The notes beneath the pieces were generated by a model that had not been told where the DNA came from, ran no database searches, and saw nothing but the letters and a program-made list of their open reading frames with translations. The position numbers and the translations under genes were made by a program. DNA of 49,671 nt from an uncultured Acidimicrobiaceae bacterium (GTDB taxonomy: Bacteria > Actinomycetota > Acidimicrobiia > Spongiisociales > UBA5794): NCBI GenBank assembly GCA_947259365.1, contig CAMYMC010000029.1, positions 1 through 49,671 on the forward strand. The letters run 5' to 3'. Shown one piece after another: positions 7,381 through 16,092 of the stretch; positions within the stretch are counted from its first letter, which is position 1, and every line of letters begins with the position of its first letter.

Positions 7381-8298
7381 CTACGGGCCGCGCCGGGAGG
7401 CGAGGAGAGCACCCATGATGACGAGCGCCGTGCCGGCGAGCGCAAGAGGTGTGACCGCGTCGTCGAGGAGGAGCACGCCGAGAGCGACGGCGACGACGGG
7501 GATCCCATAGGTGATGAACGACGACCGGGTCGATCCCACCCGGCCAACCAATGTCCCCATGATGACAAAGGCGATGCCCGTCCCGACGACACCGGCAGCG
7601 CTCACCGCGACGAAGGGTCCCCAGGCGAACGTGCTGGCAAGGCCACCCTTCAGCCCAAGCGGGGCCGTCCAGACCGTGGCCAGCGCCAGCATCCTCGCCA
7701 TGACCGCCACCGACCCGTAGCGCTGCTGGAGCGGGGCGGCGATGTTGACCGCGAGACCGTAGCTTGCAGAGGCAATCACGACGAGGAGGACACCCCACGC
7801 CTGGGCGCTGCCCTCGCCGATCGACGGTGCGCTGATGGCGACCACGCCGAGGAACCCGAGGGCGAGTCCGGCGATTGTCTTCGCCGCGGGAAGCCGCTTC
7901 AACATGGCGATCGCGATGACGGCCGTGAAGACCGGCATCGTCCCGTTCAGCATCCCGGTGACCGCGGAGTTGATGTGCTGCTGGGCGATCGGAAACAGAG
8001 TGAACGGCAACGCCACCCACAGCACCGACAAGGCGAGAACGCGGCGTCGGTCGGACCGGTCGATGCGAATTGCCCGCGCCCTCGGAACCAGCCAGAGCGT
8101 GGCGGCGCCGAGGCCGACCCTCATCGAGGTGATGAGACCGGGCTCGAAGGCGTCGAGCCCGATGGCCATCAAGAGGAAGGACGATCCCCAGATCAGTGAT
8201 ACCGACACGAACAGGGCCCAATCGAGGGGCGAAAAGGCCTCACGATTCACGCCCTCCGAGGTCGTCAACAGACGGCGTGGTGCCGCTTCGGTGCTCAC
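7381..8298 (-). CDS. EamA/DMT-superfamily membrane transporter
   Basis: About 305 residues with ten hydrophobic segments arranged as two EamA repeats, the first starting WALFVSVSLIWGSSFLLM and the second near SYGLAVNIAAPL. This is the drug/metabolite transporter fold, whose substrates are often amino acids or metabolites; this one cannot be assigned. The GTG at 8298, about ten bases after a G-rich stretch, is my preferred start; the frame extends to 8352. It is convergent with the LysM/M23 gene. The 225 bases between (7156-7380) contain nothing I can support. Confidence 0.82.
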   Translation of the reverse strand: MSTEAAPRRLLTTSEGVNREAFSPLDWALFVSVSLIWGSSFLLMAIGLDAFEPGLITSMRVGLGAATLWLVPRARAIRIDRSDRRRVLALSVLWVALPFTLFPIAQQHINSAVTGMLNGTMPVFTAVIAIAMLKRLPAAKTIAGLALGFLGVVAISAPSIGEGSAQAWGVLLVVIASASYGLAVNIAAPLQQRYGSVAVMARMLALATVWTAPLGLKGGLASTFAWGPFVAVSAAGVVGTGIAFVIMGTLVGRVGSTRSSFITYGIPVVAVALGVLLLDDAVTPLALAGTALVIMGALLASRRGP

Positions 8299-8410
8299 AA
8301 CGAGAAAAACCCTGCCCCCGCTCATCCGGTTGCACAAATCGCCCGTTCTCATCGACGCCGACGGCTGACGGATGCCGGTCGACCGGCAGCGGATTCGGGG
8401 ACGACCCCGG

Positions 8411-9103
8411 TCACCGGGCCGAGGGTCGGCTCACCGAGCGGAGCTTCCACGACACCGCGGAAACCCAGAGCAGCGGCGGCCACATCGCGGCTCGTTGTAG
8501 CAACCCGTTGGCGCCCTCGACCACTTCGGCCGCGATGATCGGGCCCGACGCCAGGGCGGCGAGACCGAGCCAGAACGAGACCAGCTGCCATGGCCTCCCG
8601 AGGCGCCGGTCGGACCAGAACGCCCGCGACGCCACCATCGCCGCCGCCGGGAGGCCGATGGCCCCCGGCATGCTGAACACCGAGTGGAGCTCCCCTGTGC
8701 GGGTGACGTCGACACAGCCGGCGTCGCACGGGAAGAACCCGACGACCACCATCCCGACGCCTCCAGCCGCAAGGAGGATCGTCGTCAGTGTCCTCGCGAG
8801 GCCGTCGCGCACGAGGAGTTGGAAGCCGCCCGCGTACGCAAGGAGCGTGACTCCCATACCCATGAAACCGGCGATGTTCATCACGTGCTGGTAGGGCGAG
8901 TCGACGGCCCCGAGCTCGCTCTGGGTGTGTCGCACCGGGTCATAGCCGTCCCACAGCACCCCGAGGACGAGGGTGAGGGCGATGTAGAAGAGCGGGCCGA
9001 CCATCCCGACCAAGGCGAGCGCGCAGGCCGTTCGGTGCCGCGCTCCGCCGCCATCGGTGGCGACCGCCACGCGGGCGGGCGTCGGCTGCTCGTCGACGTG
9101 CAC
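8411..9103 (-). CDS. DUF998 family membrane protein
   Basis: 230 residues from a GTG at 9103. Six hydrophobic segments, and the DUF998 hallmark RHTQSELG (near residue 58) after the first membrane segment, followed by FPCDAGC and a LHSVFSMPGAIG region. The function of DUF998 proteins is not established. It lies upstream of the EamA gene on the same strand (about 110 bases apart), so the two may be co-transcribed. No clear ribosome binding site or leaderless element was found at the chosen start. Confidence 0.8.
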   Translation of the reverse strand: MHVDEQPTPARVAVATDGGGARHRTACALALVGMVGPLFYIALTLVLGVLWDGYDPVRHTQSELGAVDSPYQHVMNIAGFMGMGVTLLAYAGGFQLLVRDGLARTLTTILLAAGGVGMVVVGFFPCDAGCVDVTRTGELHSVFSMPGAIGLPAAAMVASRAFWSDRRLGRPWQLVSFWLGLAALASGPIIAAEVVEGANGLLQRAAMWPPLLWVSAVSWKLRSVSRPSAR

Positions 9104-9306
9104 GCTGCGACGGTGCCACGGTCACACCAGGGCGCCTAGGGAAGGTCGGCACTCCTCGCGGTGCCCTTCGGCCCGGTGTGGGCCCGGTGCCGCCTCGAGC
9201 TGCGCGTGCGGTCTGCGGCTGCGCCCGCGGTCGCAGCGAGAACCCAGGCCAGCCGCGTGCGGGGCTGCGGCCCCGCCAGCCAAAGCCCCGCGTGGGAAAC
9301 GGCGTC

Positions 9307-9477
9307 AATGCGGATCTCGCCGAGCTTGACGACGTGGCGACGTGTCTCTTTCGTGAGCCAGTCCGTCAGCACGTTGGCGTAGAAGGGGCTGCCGAGCACC
9401 CCGCTGACGCCTCCGGGAAAGCTCGTCTCACCTGTGATCCGGTTGCTCCGCGCCGGACCACCGCCGTAGCTCGGACC
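9307..9477 (-). pseudogene. Fragment resembling the C-terminal part of a penicillin-acylase family hydrolase
   Basis: On the minus strand about 57 codons read VGPSYGGG, then TSFPGGVSGVLGSP and FYANVLTDWLTKE. This matches the SxPGGxSGxxxSPxYxxxLxxWL block found near the end of the beta chain of penicillin acylase-like Ntn hydrolases. Nothing upstream belongs to that family, because the frame runs into the promoter of the divergent gene at 9542. The downstream residues lose resemblance after about 20 codons. It looks like the remnant of a deleted gene. The family identification rests on one motif block. Confidence 0.4.
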
Positions 9478-9541
9478 CACCGGCGCCGGGTCGATATGGT
9501 CATTCTCGACCGCGCCGAGTAGTGGCATACTACGGATTGTG

Positions 9542-10351
9542 ATGGATGCGATCACCGGTCGGGTCATGCTCCCCGGCGAACCCGCTGCCGACCTCGTCGT
9601 GCGACTGGAGGTCGAGGACGGGCATGTCTCGCTGCGTACCGAGACCGCCGACCTGGGGAGGTGGCCGCGAGCAGCGGTCCGCATCGTTCGGATGTCGGAG
9701 GGGGCGTTCTCACTCAGCGCCGAGGGCGAACGCCTCACCTTCCTCCCCGACGATGCCGACGCGCTGGGCCGGCTCGAGATCGTCACCGAGTACGCCCCGC
9801 CCCCGACGCACCCGAAGAAGAAGCGACGCCGCACCCGGTCCAAACCGGCAGGCGCCACTCCCGGGCCGGGCCTCACCGCAGCCGATATCCGGGCCGGGAG
9901 GGTCACGCCGCCAGAACGCAGGCCGCCGGAGCCGAAACCCCGCACGACGCAGAGCCGGTCGGTGGCACCCCGGGCAGCGGCCGATCGCGCCGCGATGCGG
10001 GCACGCGCCACGGCCGCCCGCTCCCTGCGCGCGGCCCGCGGGCGGCTCGCCGGTCCCCGCAGGCCCAGACCCAAGCTCCCCGCCGTCTCTCCCGAGACCA
10101 AGCGAAAGATGGCGGCTGCCTCCGCTGCCGGAATGGGCTGGACGCGACGCCGGCTGCGCCTCGGCTGGCTGTGGGCCCTCGACCACCTCCGCCAGACCGA
10201 CATCTACGGGCTCGACCGTATCCCAGTCGTGACCGACGAGATGCGCCTCGAGGCCGACCACGTCCACACGTTCGAGAGTCGGATCGCCGGCGCAGGCCTG
10301 AGCCGGCGGGTGTGCACCGACTGCGGGAAGGTCGTCGTCACGAACGACTGA
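9542..10351 (+). CDS. Uncharacterised basic protein with a C-terminal CxxC motif
   Basis: 269 residues from the ATG at 9542; an adjacent GTG at 9539 would add one residue. Residues 1-85 look like a compact beta-rich domain (LVVRLEVEDGHVSLRTE, FSLSAEGERLTFLPDD). A long Lys/Arg/Pro/Ala-rich linker, probably disordered, follows to about residue 185. The C-terminus has helical, basic segments and ends in a single CTDCGK pair that could be half of a zinc site. No family recognised; such basic proteins often bind nucleic acids, but that is inference. A CATACT stretch about ten bases upstream may be its -10 element. Confidence 0.6.
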   Translation: MDAITGRVMLPGEPAADLVVRLEVEDGHVSLRTETADLGRWPRAAVRIVRMSEGAFSLSAEGERLTFLPDDADALGRLEIVTEYAPPPTHPKKKRRRTRSKPAGATPGPGLTAADIRAGRVTPPERRPPEPKPRTTQSRSVAPRAAADRAAMRARATAARSLRAARGRLAGPRRPRPKLPAVSPETKRKMAAASAAGMGWTRRRLRLGWLWALDHLRQTDIYGLDRIPVVTDEMRLEADHVHTFESRIAGAGLSRRVCTDCGKVVVTND

Positions 10352-10425
10352 CGCGACGTCCCCGCGAGCGGCAAGCGGCGCCGTCAAGGAAACGGCTCCG
10401 GCCTGGTAGCTTCATGAGTGCGGAA

Positions 10426-10476
10426 GCCTGGCTTCTGCCGGTGCGTTGTATCGGTCATGAGGGCGGAGAGCCAGGC
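10426..10476 (+). promoter_or_regulatory. Inverted repeat spanning the start of the DUF5658 gene
   Basis: GCCTGGCT (10426-10433) and AGCCAGGC (10469-10476) are perfect complements 35 bases apart and enclose the ATG at 10457. Folding would put the start region in a hairpin. A TAGCTT element lies at 10407-10412. No known riboswitch consensus is recognised. Confidence 0.3.
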
Positions 10477-10945
10477 ATTGAACGCGCACGACCAGGGCGA
10501 CGACCGGCGGACCAACCCGAGCCGGAGGACGCAGCGGCGACTCGTCCACTTCCCCGAGCGGCGGACCGGGTTCGACCGGCGCTCCTGTGAGCACTCGTCG
10601 CTCCGCTGCGCCTACGACCGGGCGTTGCGCTCCTACCGAACCGACACCGCCCGGTTCTTCGTGGTACTGGCGACGATCGTCATCCTCAACTTCGTCGACC
10701 TCCTGCTGACGGTACGCGCCCTCGGGATGGGTGCCGCCGAGATCAACCCGATCATGTCCGGGCTCTTGTCGTCCTCGATGGTGGGCGCGGCCCTCGTCAA
10801 GGTCGGCATCGTCGGCGTCGTCGCCATCATGTTGCTGTCGATGCGACGCTTCCGGCGGGTGATCGAGCTCTCCCTCCTCCTCCTCGGGATCTTCACCGCC
10901 CTCACCACGTACCACGCAGTCGTGGCGATCAGGCTCGTCGTGTAG
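10457..10945 (+). CDS. DUF5658-like integral membrane protein
   Basis: 162 residues from the ATG at 10457; a GTG at 10418 would add 13 residues. The cytoplasmic N-terminus is rich in Arg with an ERRTGFDRRS pattern. Three or four membrane segments follow from about residue 63, with the recognisable NFVDLLLTVRALGMGAAEINPIM block near 75-97. This fits small membrane proteins of the DUF5658 type, whose function is unknown. The start is uncertain because no good ribosome binding site exists at either candidate. Confidence 0.65.
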   Translation: MRAESQALNAHDQGDDRRTNPSRRTQRRLVHFPERRTGFDRRSCEHSSLRCAYDRALRSYRTDTARFFVVLATIVILNFVDLLLTVRALGMGAAEINPIMSGLLSSSMVGAALVKVGIVGVVAIMLLSMRRFRRVIELSLLLLGIFTALTTYHAVVAIRLVV

Positions 10946-10957
10946 GCACCGGACCGC

Positions 10958-11329
10958 TCAAGCGGCCGGTCCCGCCCCCTGCCAGTGCTCGACCTCGACG
11001 ACCGTCGTGATCCCGCCGCGCACCCGCCAGTCGGCGGTCACCTTCATCCATCTCGGGTCGGTGACGGCGACGAGGTCGTCGAGGACCCGGTTCGTCACGT
11101 CCTCGTGGAAGGCACCCTCGTCCCGGTACGACCACAGGTAGACCTTGAGCGACTTCAACTCGACGCATCGTTCGTCGGGGATGTACTCGATCGTGAACGC
11201 GGCGAAGTCCGGCTGGCCCGTGAGCGGGCACAGGCAGGTGAACTCCGGCGCCTCGAGCCGGATCGTGTAGTCCCGATCGGGGTGCGGGTTGGGGAAGGTC
11301 TCGAGCTGGCGAGACGGCGTCGTGGTCAT
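10958..11329 (-). CDS. queF: NADPH-dependent 7-cyano-7-deazaguanine reductase, QueF type I
   Basis: 123 residues from the ATG at 11329; TACCGT lies 7 bases upstream, so the longer frame to 11416 is rejected. QueF reduces the nitrile preQ0 to the amine preQ1 in queuosine synthesis. The catalytic Cys is the second in [14 protein letters not shown] (about residue 34), with the Asp of the same motif. The substrate-holding segment [18 protein letters not shown] follows. The length fits the short, unimodular (YkvM) type. No other queuosine gene lies within the window. Confidence 0.92.
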   Translation of the reverse strand: MTTTPSRQLETFPNPHPDRDYTIRLEAPEFTCLCPLTGQPDFAAFTIEYIPDERCVELKSLKVYLWSYRDEGAFHEDVTNRVLDDLVAVTDPRWMKVTADWRVRGGITTVVEVEHWQGAGPAA

Positions 11330-11336
11330 CACGGAG

Positions 11337-11342
11337 ACGGTA
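11337..11342 (-). promoter_or_regulatory. Leaderless -10 element of queF
   Basis: TACCGT on the minus strand, 7 bases before the ATG at 11329. Confidence 0.5.
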
Positions 11343-11439
11343 ATCCCGCCGGAGCGACATCGCGCCCCTGTGCGCCCCGGGGCTGTGTGCTCCGGTCGGG
11401 GGCCCGTAACATGCATCCGCCCTCACGCGGCAGGAGGCC

Positions 11440-12141
11440 ATGACGGAACTCGAACCGGCGATGCTCGCCCGGCTCGCCACCCTCGACACGCCGACCGTGT
11501 GCAACGCGCTCGAGATCGTGGCTCCGCAGCGGCGCGGCTACGGCTTCACCGTCGAACCCCTCGTCTGCATCCGACCCGAGCTCGGATCGATGGTCGGCTA
11601 CGCCCGCACTGCAACGATCACGGCCCGGGAGCCGGCGGAAGGCACCGCCGCCGACCGGTCCGGCCGCGAGGCGTATTACCGCTACGTGGAGGAGGGACCG
11701 AGACCCAGCATCATGGTCATCGAAGACCTCGACGACCCCGCTCGCGGGTACGGCTCATGGTGGGGAGAGGTCAACAGCAACATCCATGCCGGGCTCGGAT
11801 GTGTCGGGGTCGTGACGAGCGGCAGCATCAGGGACGTCGCGGACATCGCCGTGGGGTTCCAGATGCTCGCCGACCGGGTTGGTCCCTCACACGCGTTCGT
11901 GCGCCCCGTCGCGACTGGCATCCCCGTGACCGTCGCCGGGATGGACGTCCACCCCGGTGACCTCGTCCACGGCGACCGCCACGGCGCCGTCGTCATCCCC
12001 CACGACGTCGCCGCGGATCTGGTGGAGGCGGCGAGCCTGGTCTCGCGGAGGGAGCGAGTGGTGATCGAGGCCTCCCAGCGGTCCGACTTCGACCTCGAGC
12101 GCCTCATGGCGGCTTGGGGCGACGCCGACGAGATCCACTGA
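11440..12141 (+). CDS. RraA-like / HMG aldolase-fold family protein
   Basis: 233 residues; the ATG at 11440 follows AGGAGG. The RraA-like fold includes RNase E regulators and class II HMG/CHA pyruvate aldolases. Visible are TLDTPTVCNALE at the N-terminus, the active-site region GCVGVVTSGSIRDVADI (Gly-x-Arg-Asp, near residue 130) and VHPGDLVHGDRHGAVVIP near 170. The GSIRD and GD-x-x-HGDRHG motifs are those of the aldolase-competent members, so a metal-dependent lyase is possible. TAACAT at 11407-11412 is a probable -10 element, leaving a leader of about 20 bases. Confidence 0.82.
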   Translation: MTELEPAMLARLATLDTPTVCNALEIVAPQRRGYGFTVEPLVCIRPELGSMVGYARTATITAREPAEGTAADRSGREAYYRYVEEGPRPSIMVIEDLDDPARGYGSWWGEVNSNIHAGLGCVGVVTSGSIRDVADIAVGFQMLADRVGPSHAFVRPVATGIPVTVAGMDVHPGDLVHGDRHGAVVIPHDVAADLVEAASLVSRRERVVIEASQRSDFDLERLMAAWGDADEIH

Positions 12142-12168
12142 GGCGCACGACTGCTGGCCGGAACCCCG

Positions 12169-12174
12169 TAGCAT
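12169..12174 (+). promoter_or_regulatory. Leaderless -10 element of the ABC exporter gene
   Basis: TAGCAT, 6 bases before the ATG at 12181. Confidence 0.5.
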
Positions 12175-12180
12175 CGCCCG

Positions 12181-13980
12181 ATGCGAGCGATGAGAGCCCG
12201 CCGCCGGGGCGGTGATCCCCCGACACGTGAGCACGTCCCGATGCGGGAGCAACTCGGGCAGTTGCGTCTCCTCTTCGCGCTGCTCCGCCCGTATCGGAAG
12301 TGGCTCGGGCTTGCGGTCACCGGCGTCGTCGTCGCCGCCGGTCTCGGCCTCGTGTTCCCCCGGATCATGGGCCGGCTCGTCGACGTCGCGCTCGTCGAAG
12401 AGGGCTCAACGGAGACCCTCGACCGGATCGCCCTCCTCCTCCTTGGTGTGTTCTTCGCTCAGGCGGCGTTCAGCTACCTCAGGATCTACGGCCTCTCCGT
12501 CGTCGGCGAGGGCGTCGTCGCCGACCTCCGCCGTTCCGTGCACGACCGGATCGTGCGGCTGCCGGTGCCGTTCTTCGACGGGCGCCTCACGGGCGAGATC
12601 ACCTCTCGGCTCACATCCGACGCTGCCGTCGTTCAGGCGACCGTCTCCGGCTCGGTGGCGAGCGCCCTGTCCCAGGCGATCACGCTCATCGGGGGCGTGA
12701 TCCTCATGATCGTGCTGAGCCCGCTCCTGTCCCTTTCGGTGCTCACGTTCCTCCCACTCGTGATCGTCGGGGCCGCGATCTTCGGCAGAAGGCTCAACCG
12801 GATCTCCACCGAGTTCCAAGATGAGCTCGCCGCCGCCAACGCGTTCGCCGACGAGTCGATCGCGTCCCTGCGCGTGGTGAAATGGTTCACCGCCGAGGAC
12901 GACGTCGCCGCCCGCTACGCCCGCGCCATCCGCAGCTCGTACGCCATCGCCCTTCGCCGGGCCAGGCTGCGGGCGCTCTTCGTGCCCTTCGTCACCTTCG
13001 TCGGGTTCGGCACGCTCGCCGTTGTCTTGTGGATCGGGGGGAGACAGGTCCTCGAAGGGCGTCTCTCCGCCGGCGATCTCGTGTCGTTCCTCCTCTACAC
13101 CCTCACCGTGGCCGGCGCCATCGGCACCTTCACCGGGCTCTACTCGCAACTCCAGGAAGCCCTCGGCGCATCACGCCGTATCTTCGAGCTCCTCGGCGAG
13201 GCGGTCGAGATGCCCCAACTCGACGTCGCTGCGGTGGTGGCTGATCGCGCGGGATCCGTCCGCTTCGACGGCGTCTACTTCAGCTACCCCGGCCGCGACC
13301 AGGAGGTGCTCCGCGGGATCGACCTCGCCGTCGCTCCCGGTGAGGTCGTGGCGCTCGTCGGGCCCTCCGGGTCGGGGAAGTCGACCCTCACCCAGCTCAT
13401 CGCCCGCTTCTACGATGCCAAAGGCGGCTCCGTGCTCGTCGATGGCGTCGACGTTCGCGACCAGGACCTGCGGGAGCTTCGCACCCAGATGGCAGCCGTT
13501 CCTCAGGAGGTCCAACTCTTCTCCGGATCCATCGCCGAGAACCTCGAGCTGGCAAAGCCGGGGGCCACCGCCGGCGAGCTCGCCGCCGCCGCCACCGTGG
13601 CCAACGCCGCCGAGTTCATCGACGGCTTCCCCGACGGCTACGACACCGTGGTCGGTGAACGGGGGGTGCAGCTCTCCGGGGGGCAACGCCAGCGACTCGC
13701 CATCGCTCGCGCCGTGCTCGCCGACCCCCGCATCCTCATCCTCGACGAGGCGACGAGCTCACTCGACGCCGAGTCCGAAGCCCTCGTCCAGGAAGCCTTG
13801 GAGCGCCTCATGAGGGGAAGGACGACGCTCGTCATCGCGCACCGGCTCAGCACCGTGCGCGCCGCCGACCGGCTCGTCGTGATCGCCGAGGGCGAGATCG
13901 TCGAAGAAGGCACCCACGACGAGCTCGTTGCCGCCAACGGGCTCTATGCGCGTCTGTCCGCCCGCCAGCTCGTGGGGTAA
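12181..13980 (+). CDS. ABC exporter with fused membrane and ATPase domains (MsbA/BmrA type)
   Basis: 599 residues. TAGCAT 6 bases upstream supports the ATG at 12181; an in-frame ATG at 12241 starts closer to the first membrane helix. Residues about 40-335 are a six-helix type I exporter domain. The C-terminal ATPase has Walker A GPSGSGKST, Q-loop VPQEVQLFSGSIAENL, signature LSGGQRQR, Walker B ILILDEATSSLD and the switch His in IAHRLST, all intact. It would work as a homodimer, or as a heterodimer with a partner outside the window. The substrate is unknown. Confidence 0.92.
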   Translation: MRAMRARRRGGDPPTREHVPMREQLGQLRLLFALLRPYRKWLGLAVTGVVVAAGLGLVFPRIMGRLVDVALVEEGSTETLDRIALLLLGVFFAQAAFSYLRIYGLSVVGEGVVADLRRSVHDRIVRLPVPFFDGRLTGEITSRLTSDAAVVQATVSGSVASALSQAITLIGGVILMIVLSPLLSLSVLTFLPLVIVGAAIFGRRLNRISTEFQDELAAANAFADESIASLRVVKWFTAEDDVAARYARAIRSSYAIALRRARLRALFVPFVTFVGFGTLAVVLWIGGRQVLEGRLSAGDLVSFLLYTLTVAGAIGTFTGLYSQLQEALGASRRIFELLGEAVEMPQLDVAAVVADRAGSVRFDGVYFSYPGRDQEVLRGIDLAVAPGEVVALVGPSGSGKSTLTQLIARFYDAKGGSVLVDGVDVRDQDLRELRTQMAAVPQEVQLFSGSIAENLELAKPGATAGELAAAATVANAAEFIDGFPDGYDTVVGERGVQLSGGQRQRLAIARAVLADPRILILDEATSSLDAESEALVQEALERLMRGRTTLVIAHRLSTVRAADRLVVIAEGEIVEEGTHDELVAANGLYARLSARQLVG

Positions 13981-14008
13981 TGGACCCCGGCGGTGCCTCG
14001 CTGTGGGG

Positions 14009-14194
14009 TCAGATCTCGTTCTTGCCCTTCTTGTCACGGATCTGGATGACGCCGATCGAGTCGGTGATGCTCGTGTGGCCGTCGTCCCACGCGATCTCGT
14101 AGGCATGCCCCCTCACGGCGGTGATCTTGCCGGTGGCGGGTCGCTGCCCGACCTTCTTCGTCAGCCTCTCAACCCTCGTACCAGGGCGAAGCAT
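14009..14194 (-). CDS. Small SH3-like protein, DUF1918-like
   Basis: 61 residues from the ATG at 14194, with GGAGGT at ideal spacing upstream. The long open frame on this strand (to 15436) is an antisense shadow of the next gene; only this tail is real. The sequence RPGTRVERL, then GKITAVRGHAYEIAWDDGHTSI resembles DUF1918 and similar one-domain beta-barrel proteins (G-x-I-x-x-V-x-G then WDDGH). Function unknown. It is convergent with the ABC exporter gene. Confidence 0.7.
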   Translation of the reverse strand: MLRPGTRVERLTKKVGQRPATGKITAVRGHAYEIAWDDGHTSITDSIGVIQIRDKKGKNEI

Positions 14195-14307
14195 GGCGTA
14201 CCTCCACGATGCACGTCGCTTGCTCGCCCCAAATATATGGCAGCGGGAACTCGCCGTGTCGGGCCAAAGGTCCCTATTCCCACATCGAGAGCAGGGGTCA
14301 GCGGCTC

Positions 14308-14313
14308 TAGGCT
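14308..14313 (+). promoter_or_regulatory. Leaderless -10 element of the HTTM operon
   Basis: TAGGCT, 7 bases before the GTG at 14321, the first gene of a four-gene run. Confidence 0.5.
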
Positions 14314-14320
14314 CCCGCCG

Positions 14321-15493
14321 GTGAAGCGCCTCCTCATCCCTCACCTCGCCATCTGGCTCGTCGGAGGAGCGATCGTGCGCATCGGCCTGGTACCGCCCGA
14401 GACGTGCCCGCCCGTCGATCCGACCCGCGTCGAGGCCGCCATTCGACACGCAGCCGACTGGATCGGCCGCGGGATCGACGACACCGGCCGCTACACCTAC
14501 GGCTATCAGCGCGACATGGACCGGGTCAACCGGGGCTACAACACCGCCCGGCACGCCGGCACCACGACCGCGCTCTTCCTCCTCGCCGCCGGAGGCGACG
14601 ACACGTACGTGAAGGTGGCCGACGCCGCTCTCGGCTACGTGTTCGAACGACTCACCGTTCGCGACGACTGGACGGCGTTCACCGACCCGAGCGGTGATGT
14701 GGCCCTCGGCGCCAACAGCCTGTTCGTCGCCGCGCTCGCCCAGCGCCGCATCGCCACCGGGGACCCTCGCCACGACGAGCTCATGCAAGCCGTCGGTCGG
14801 TTCATCGCTTCCCAGGAAGAGGCCGACGGGAAGATGCTGGCGTGGTGGGACGATGGCTCCGGCGCACCGATTCCGGGCGTCTACGGGCAGTTCGCCACCG
14901 GCGAGGCGGCCTGGGCACTCGCCCTGCTCCACCGCCTGTTCCCCGGCGAGGGGTGGGACGCCGTCTCGCTGCGGGTCTTGCGCTATCTCGCCACCGACCG
15001 AGTCCGCGCCGAGGGCTACACCACACGCGTCCCCGACCACTGGGCGGCGTACGCGCTCGCCGAGCTGGGTCCGGGGCTCCTCGACGACGAGCTCATCACG
15101 TACGCCCGCCGCCTCGCCGGCTACTTCGCCACCCGGATCCGCTTCGAGTCCCAACGCACCGGCGAGGGAATCAACCTGATGGTGCGGTGGCACCCGGGGA
15201 CGCCGTCGGGGGTCGGCACGGCGGGCGAGGGGCTGGGCGCCCTCTTCCGGCTGGCCGGCGTCGATCCCCGTCTCGGCGACCTTCGCGCCGGGATGGCAGA
15301 CACGCTGGGATGTCTCGCCGGGATGATGGTGGAACGCCAGCAGAGCGCGGCGGACGCCACCGGCTTCTCCCGGCCCGATCTCGTCCAGGGCGCGTGGTTC
15401 TACCGGGGGTACACCCAGGTCGACGACCAGCAGCACGTCATCGCCGCGCTCTACCAGTCCCTGCCCGCCATCGACGAGGAGACCCGGACATGA
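14321..15493 (+). CDS. Probable exported alpha/alpha-toroid protein, unknown function
   Basis: 390 residues from a GTG at 14321. Residues 3-22 form a hydrophobic signal or anchor. The rest is a run of helical hairpins with conserved aromatic and acidic turns (GRYTYGYQRDMDRVNRGYN, RHAGTTTALFLLA, FATGEAAWALALLHRLFP, HWAAYALAEL), as in six-hairpin glycosidases and terpene-cyclase-like toroids. I cannot name the family or a catalytic residue with confidence. It heads an operon and its stop overlaps the next start (ATGA), so it is probably coupled to the MarC-like membrane protein. Confidence 0.65.
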   Translation: MKRLLIPHLAIWLVGGAIVRIGLVPPETCPPVDPTRVEAAIRHAADWIGRGIDDTGRYTYGYQRDMDRVNRGYNTARHAGTTTALFLLAAGGDDTYVKVADAALGYVFERLTVRDDWTAFTDPSGDVALGANSLFVAALAQRRIATGDPRHDELMQAVGRFIASQEEADGKMLAWWDDGSGAPIPGVYGQFATGEAAWALALLHRLFPGEGWDAVSLRVLRYLATDRVRAEGYTTRVPDHWAAYALAELGPGLLDDELITYARRLAGYFATRIRFESQRTGEGINLMVRWHPGTPSGVGTAGEGLGALFRLAGVDPRLGDLRAGMADTLGCLAGMMVERQQSAADATGFSRPDLVQGAWFYRGYTQVDDQQHVIAALYQSLPAIDEETRT

Positions 15494-16044
15494 GCTTCGT
15501 CTTCGCCGCCGTCGCCGCGGTCGCCGCCGTCAACGCACCGCGGTTGCGACCGCTCGTGCCCCAGGCCACGGCGACGGGGCGGGCCGCGACGGTCGTCGTC
15601 GCCGCCGGGTCGGCGATCGCGTTCGGTGTCATGGTCGGGATCGCCTTCATGGCCACGTCGCTCCTCGGCTGGCTCGACATCACCGAGGAGATGTGGCGGA
15701 TCGCCACCGGGCTCGTCGTCATCGCCGCCGGGCTCCGCTATGTCGCGTTCCCCATGCCCGGGGACGAGCCCGAACTCGGTGGCCTCAGAGCCGCCATCGT
15801 GCCCGTCGCGTTTCCGCTCCTCGTCACCCCCGAGCTCTTCGTCCTCGTCGTGGCGCTCAGCGTCGGAGCAAGCGTCGGGACGGCACTCGGCGCGGTCGCG
15901 GTCGCCCTCGCAACGGCGAACGTGGCGCTCATGGCGCCCCGGGGCCCAAAGTCCGGCCCCTGGACGGCTGGGGCTCGATTCCATGCGGCCGTCCTCGTCG
16001 TCGTCGGGGTCGCCATCGTCGTCGACGCCATCCGCGACGTCTGA
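15490..16044 (+). CDS. MarC-like six-helix membrane protein
   Basis: 184 residues; the ATG at 15490 overlaps the previous stop in ATGA. About six hydrophobic segments. The central block ITEEMWRIATGLVVIAAGLRYVAF and the following VPVAFPLLVTPELFVLVV resemble the MarC/UPF0056 pattern (x-FRIAGGLLL, then PLAFPLLAGP). MarC proteins have no agreed function. Gene 2 of the operon 14321-17762. The call is moderate because the charged loop between the blocks is atypical. Confidence 0.55.
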   Translation: MSFVFAAVAAVAAVNAPRLRPLVPQATATGRAATVVVAAGSAIAFGVMVGIAFMATSLLGWLDITEEMWRIATGLVVIAAGLRYVAFPMPGDEPELGGLRAAIVPVAFPLLVTPELFVLVVALSVGASVGTALGAVAVALATANVALMAPRGPKSGPWTAGARFHAAVLVVVGVAIVVDAIRDV

Positions 16045-16079
16045 GCCTGCGCCGGTCGTCACTGGGCCGGTGTCTCCCG

Positions 16080-16085
16080 TACCGT
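16080..16085 (+). promoter_or_regulatory. Leaderless -10 element inside the operon
   Basis: TACCGT, 7 bases before the ATG at 16093. It suggests that the last two genes also have their own promoter. Confidence 0.45.
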
Positions 16086-16092
16086 GCCTCGC

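Noticed and set aside
9136..10203. 355-codon minus-strand frame
   Set aside because: Most of it is antisense to the gene at 9542. Only a short part (9307-9477) resembles a known family and is reported as a remnant.
14009..15436. 475-codon minus-strand frame
   Set aside because: Only the last 61 codons (from 14194, with a good SD) resemble a protein; the rest is antisense to the toroid gene.
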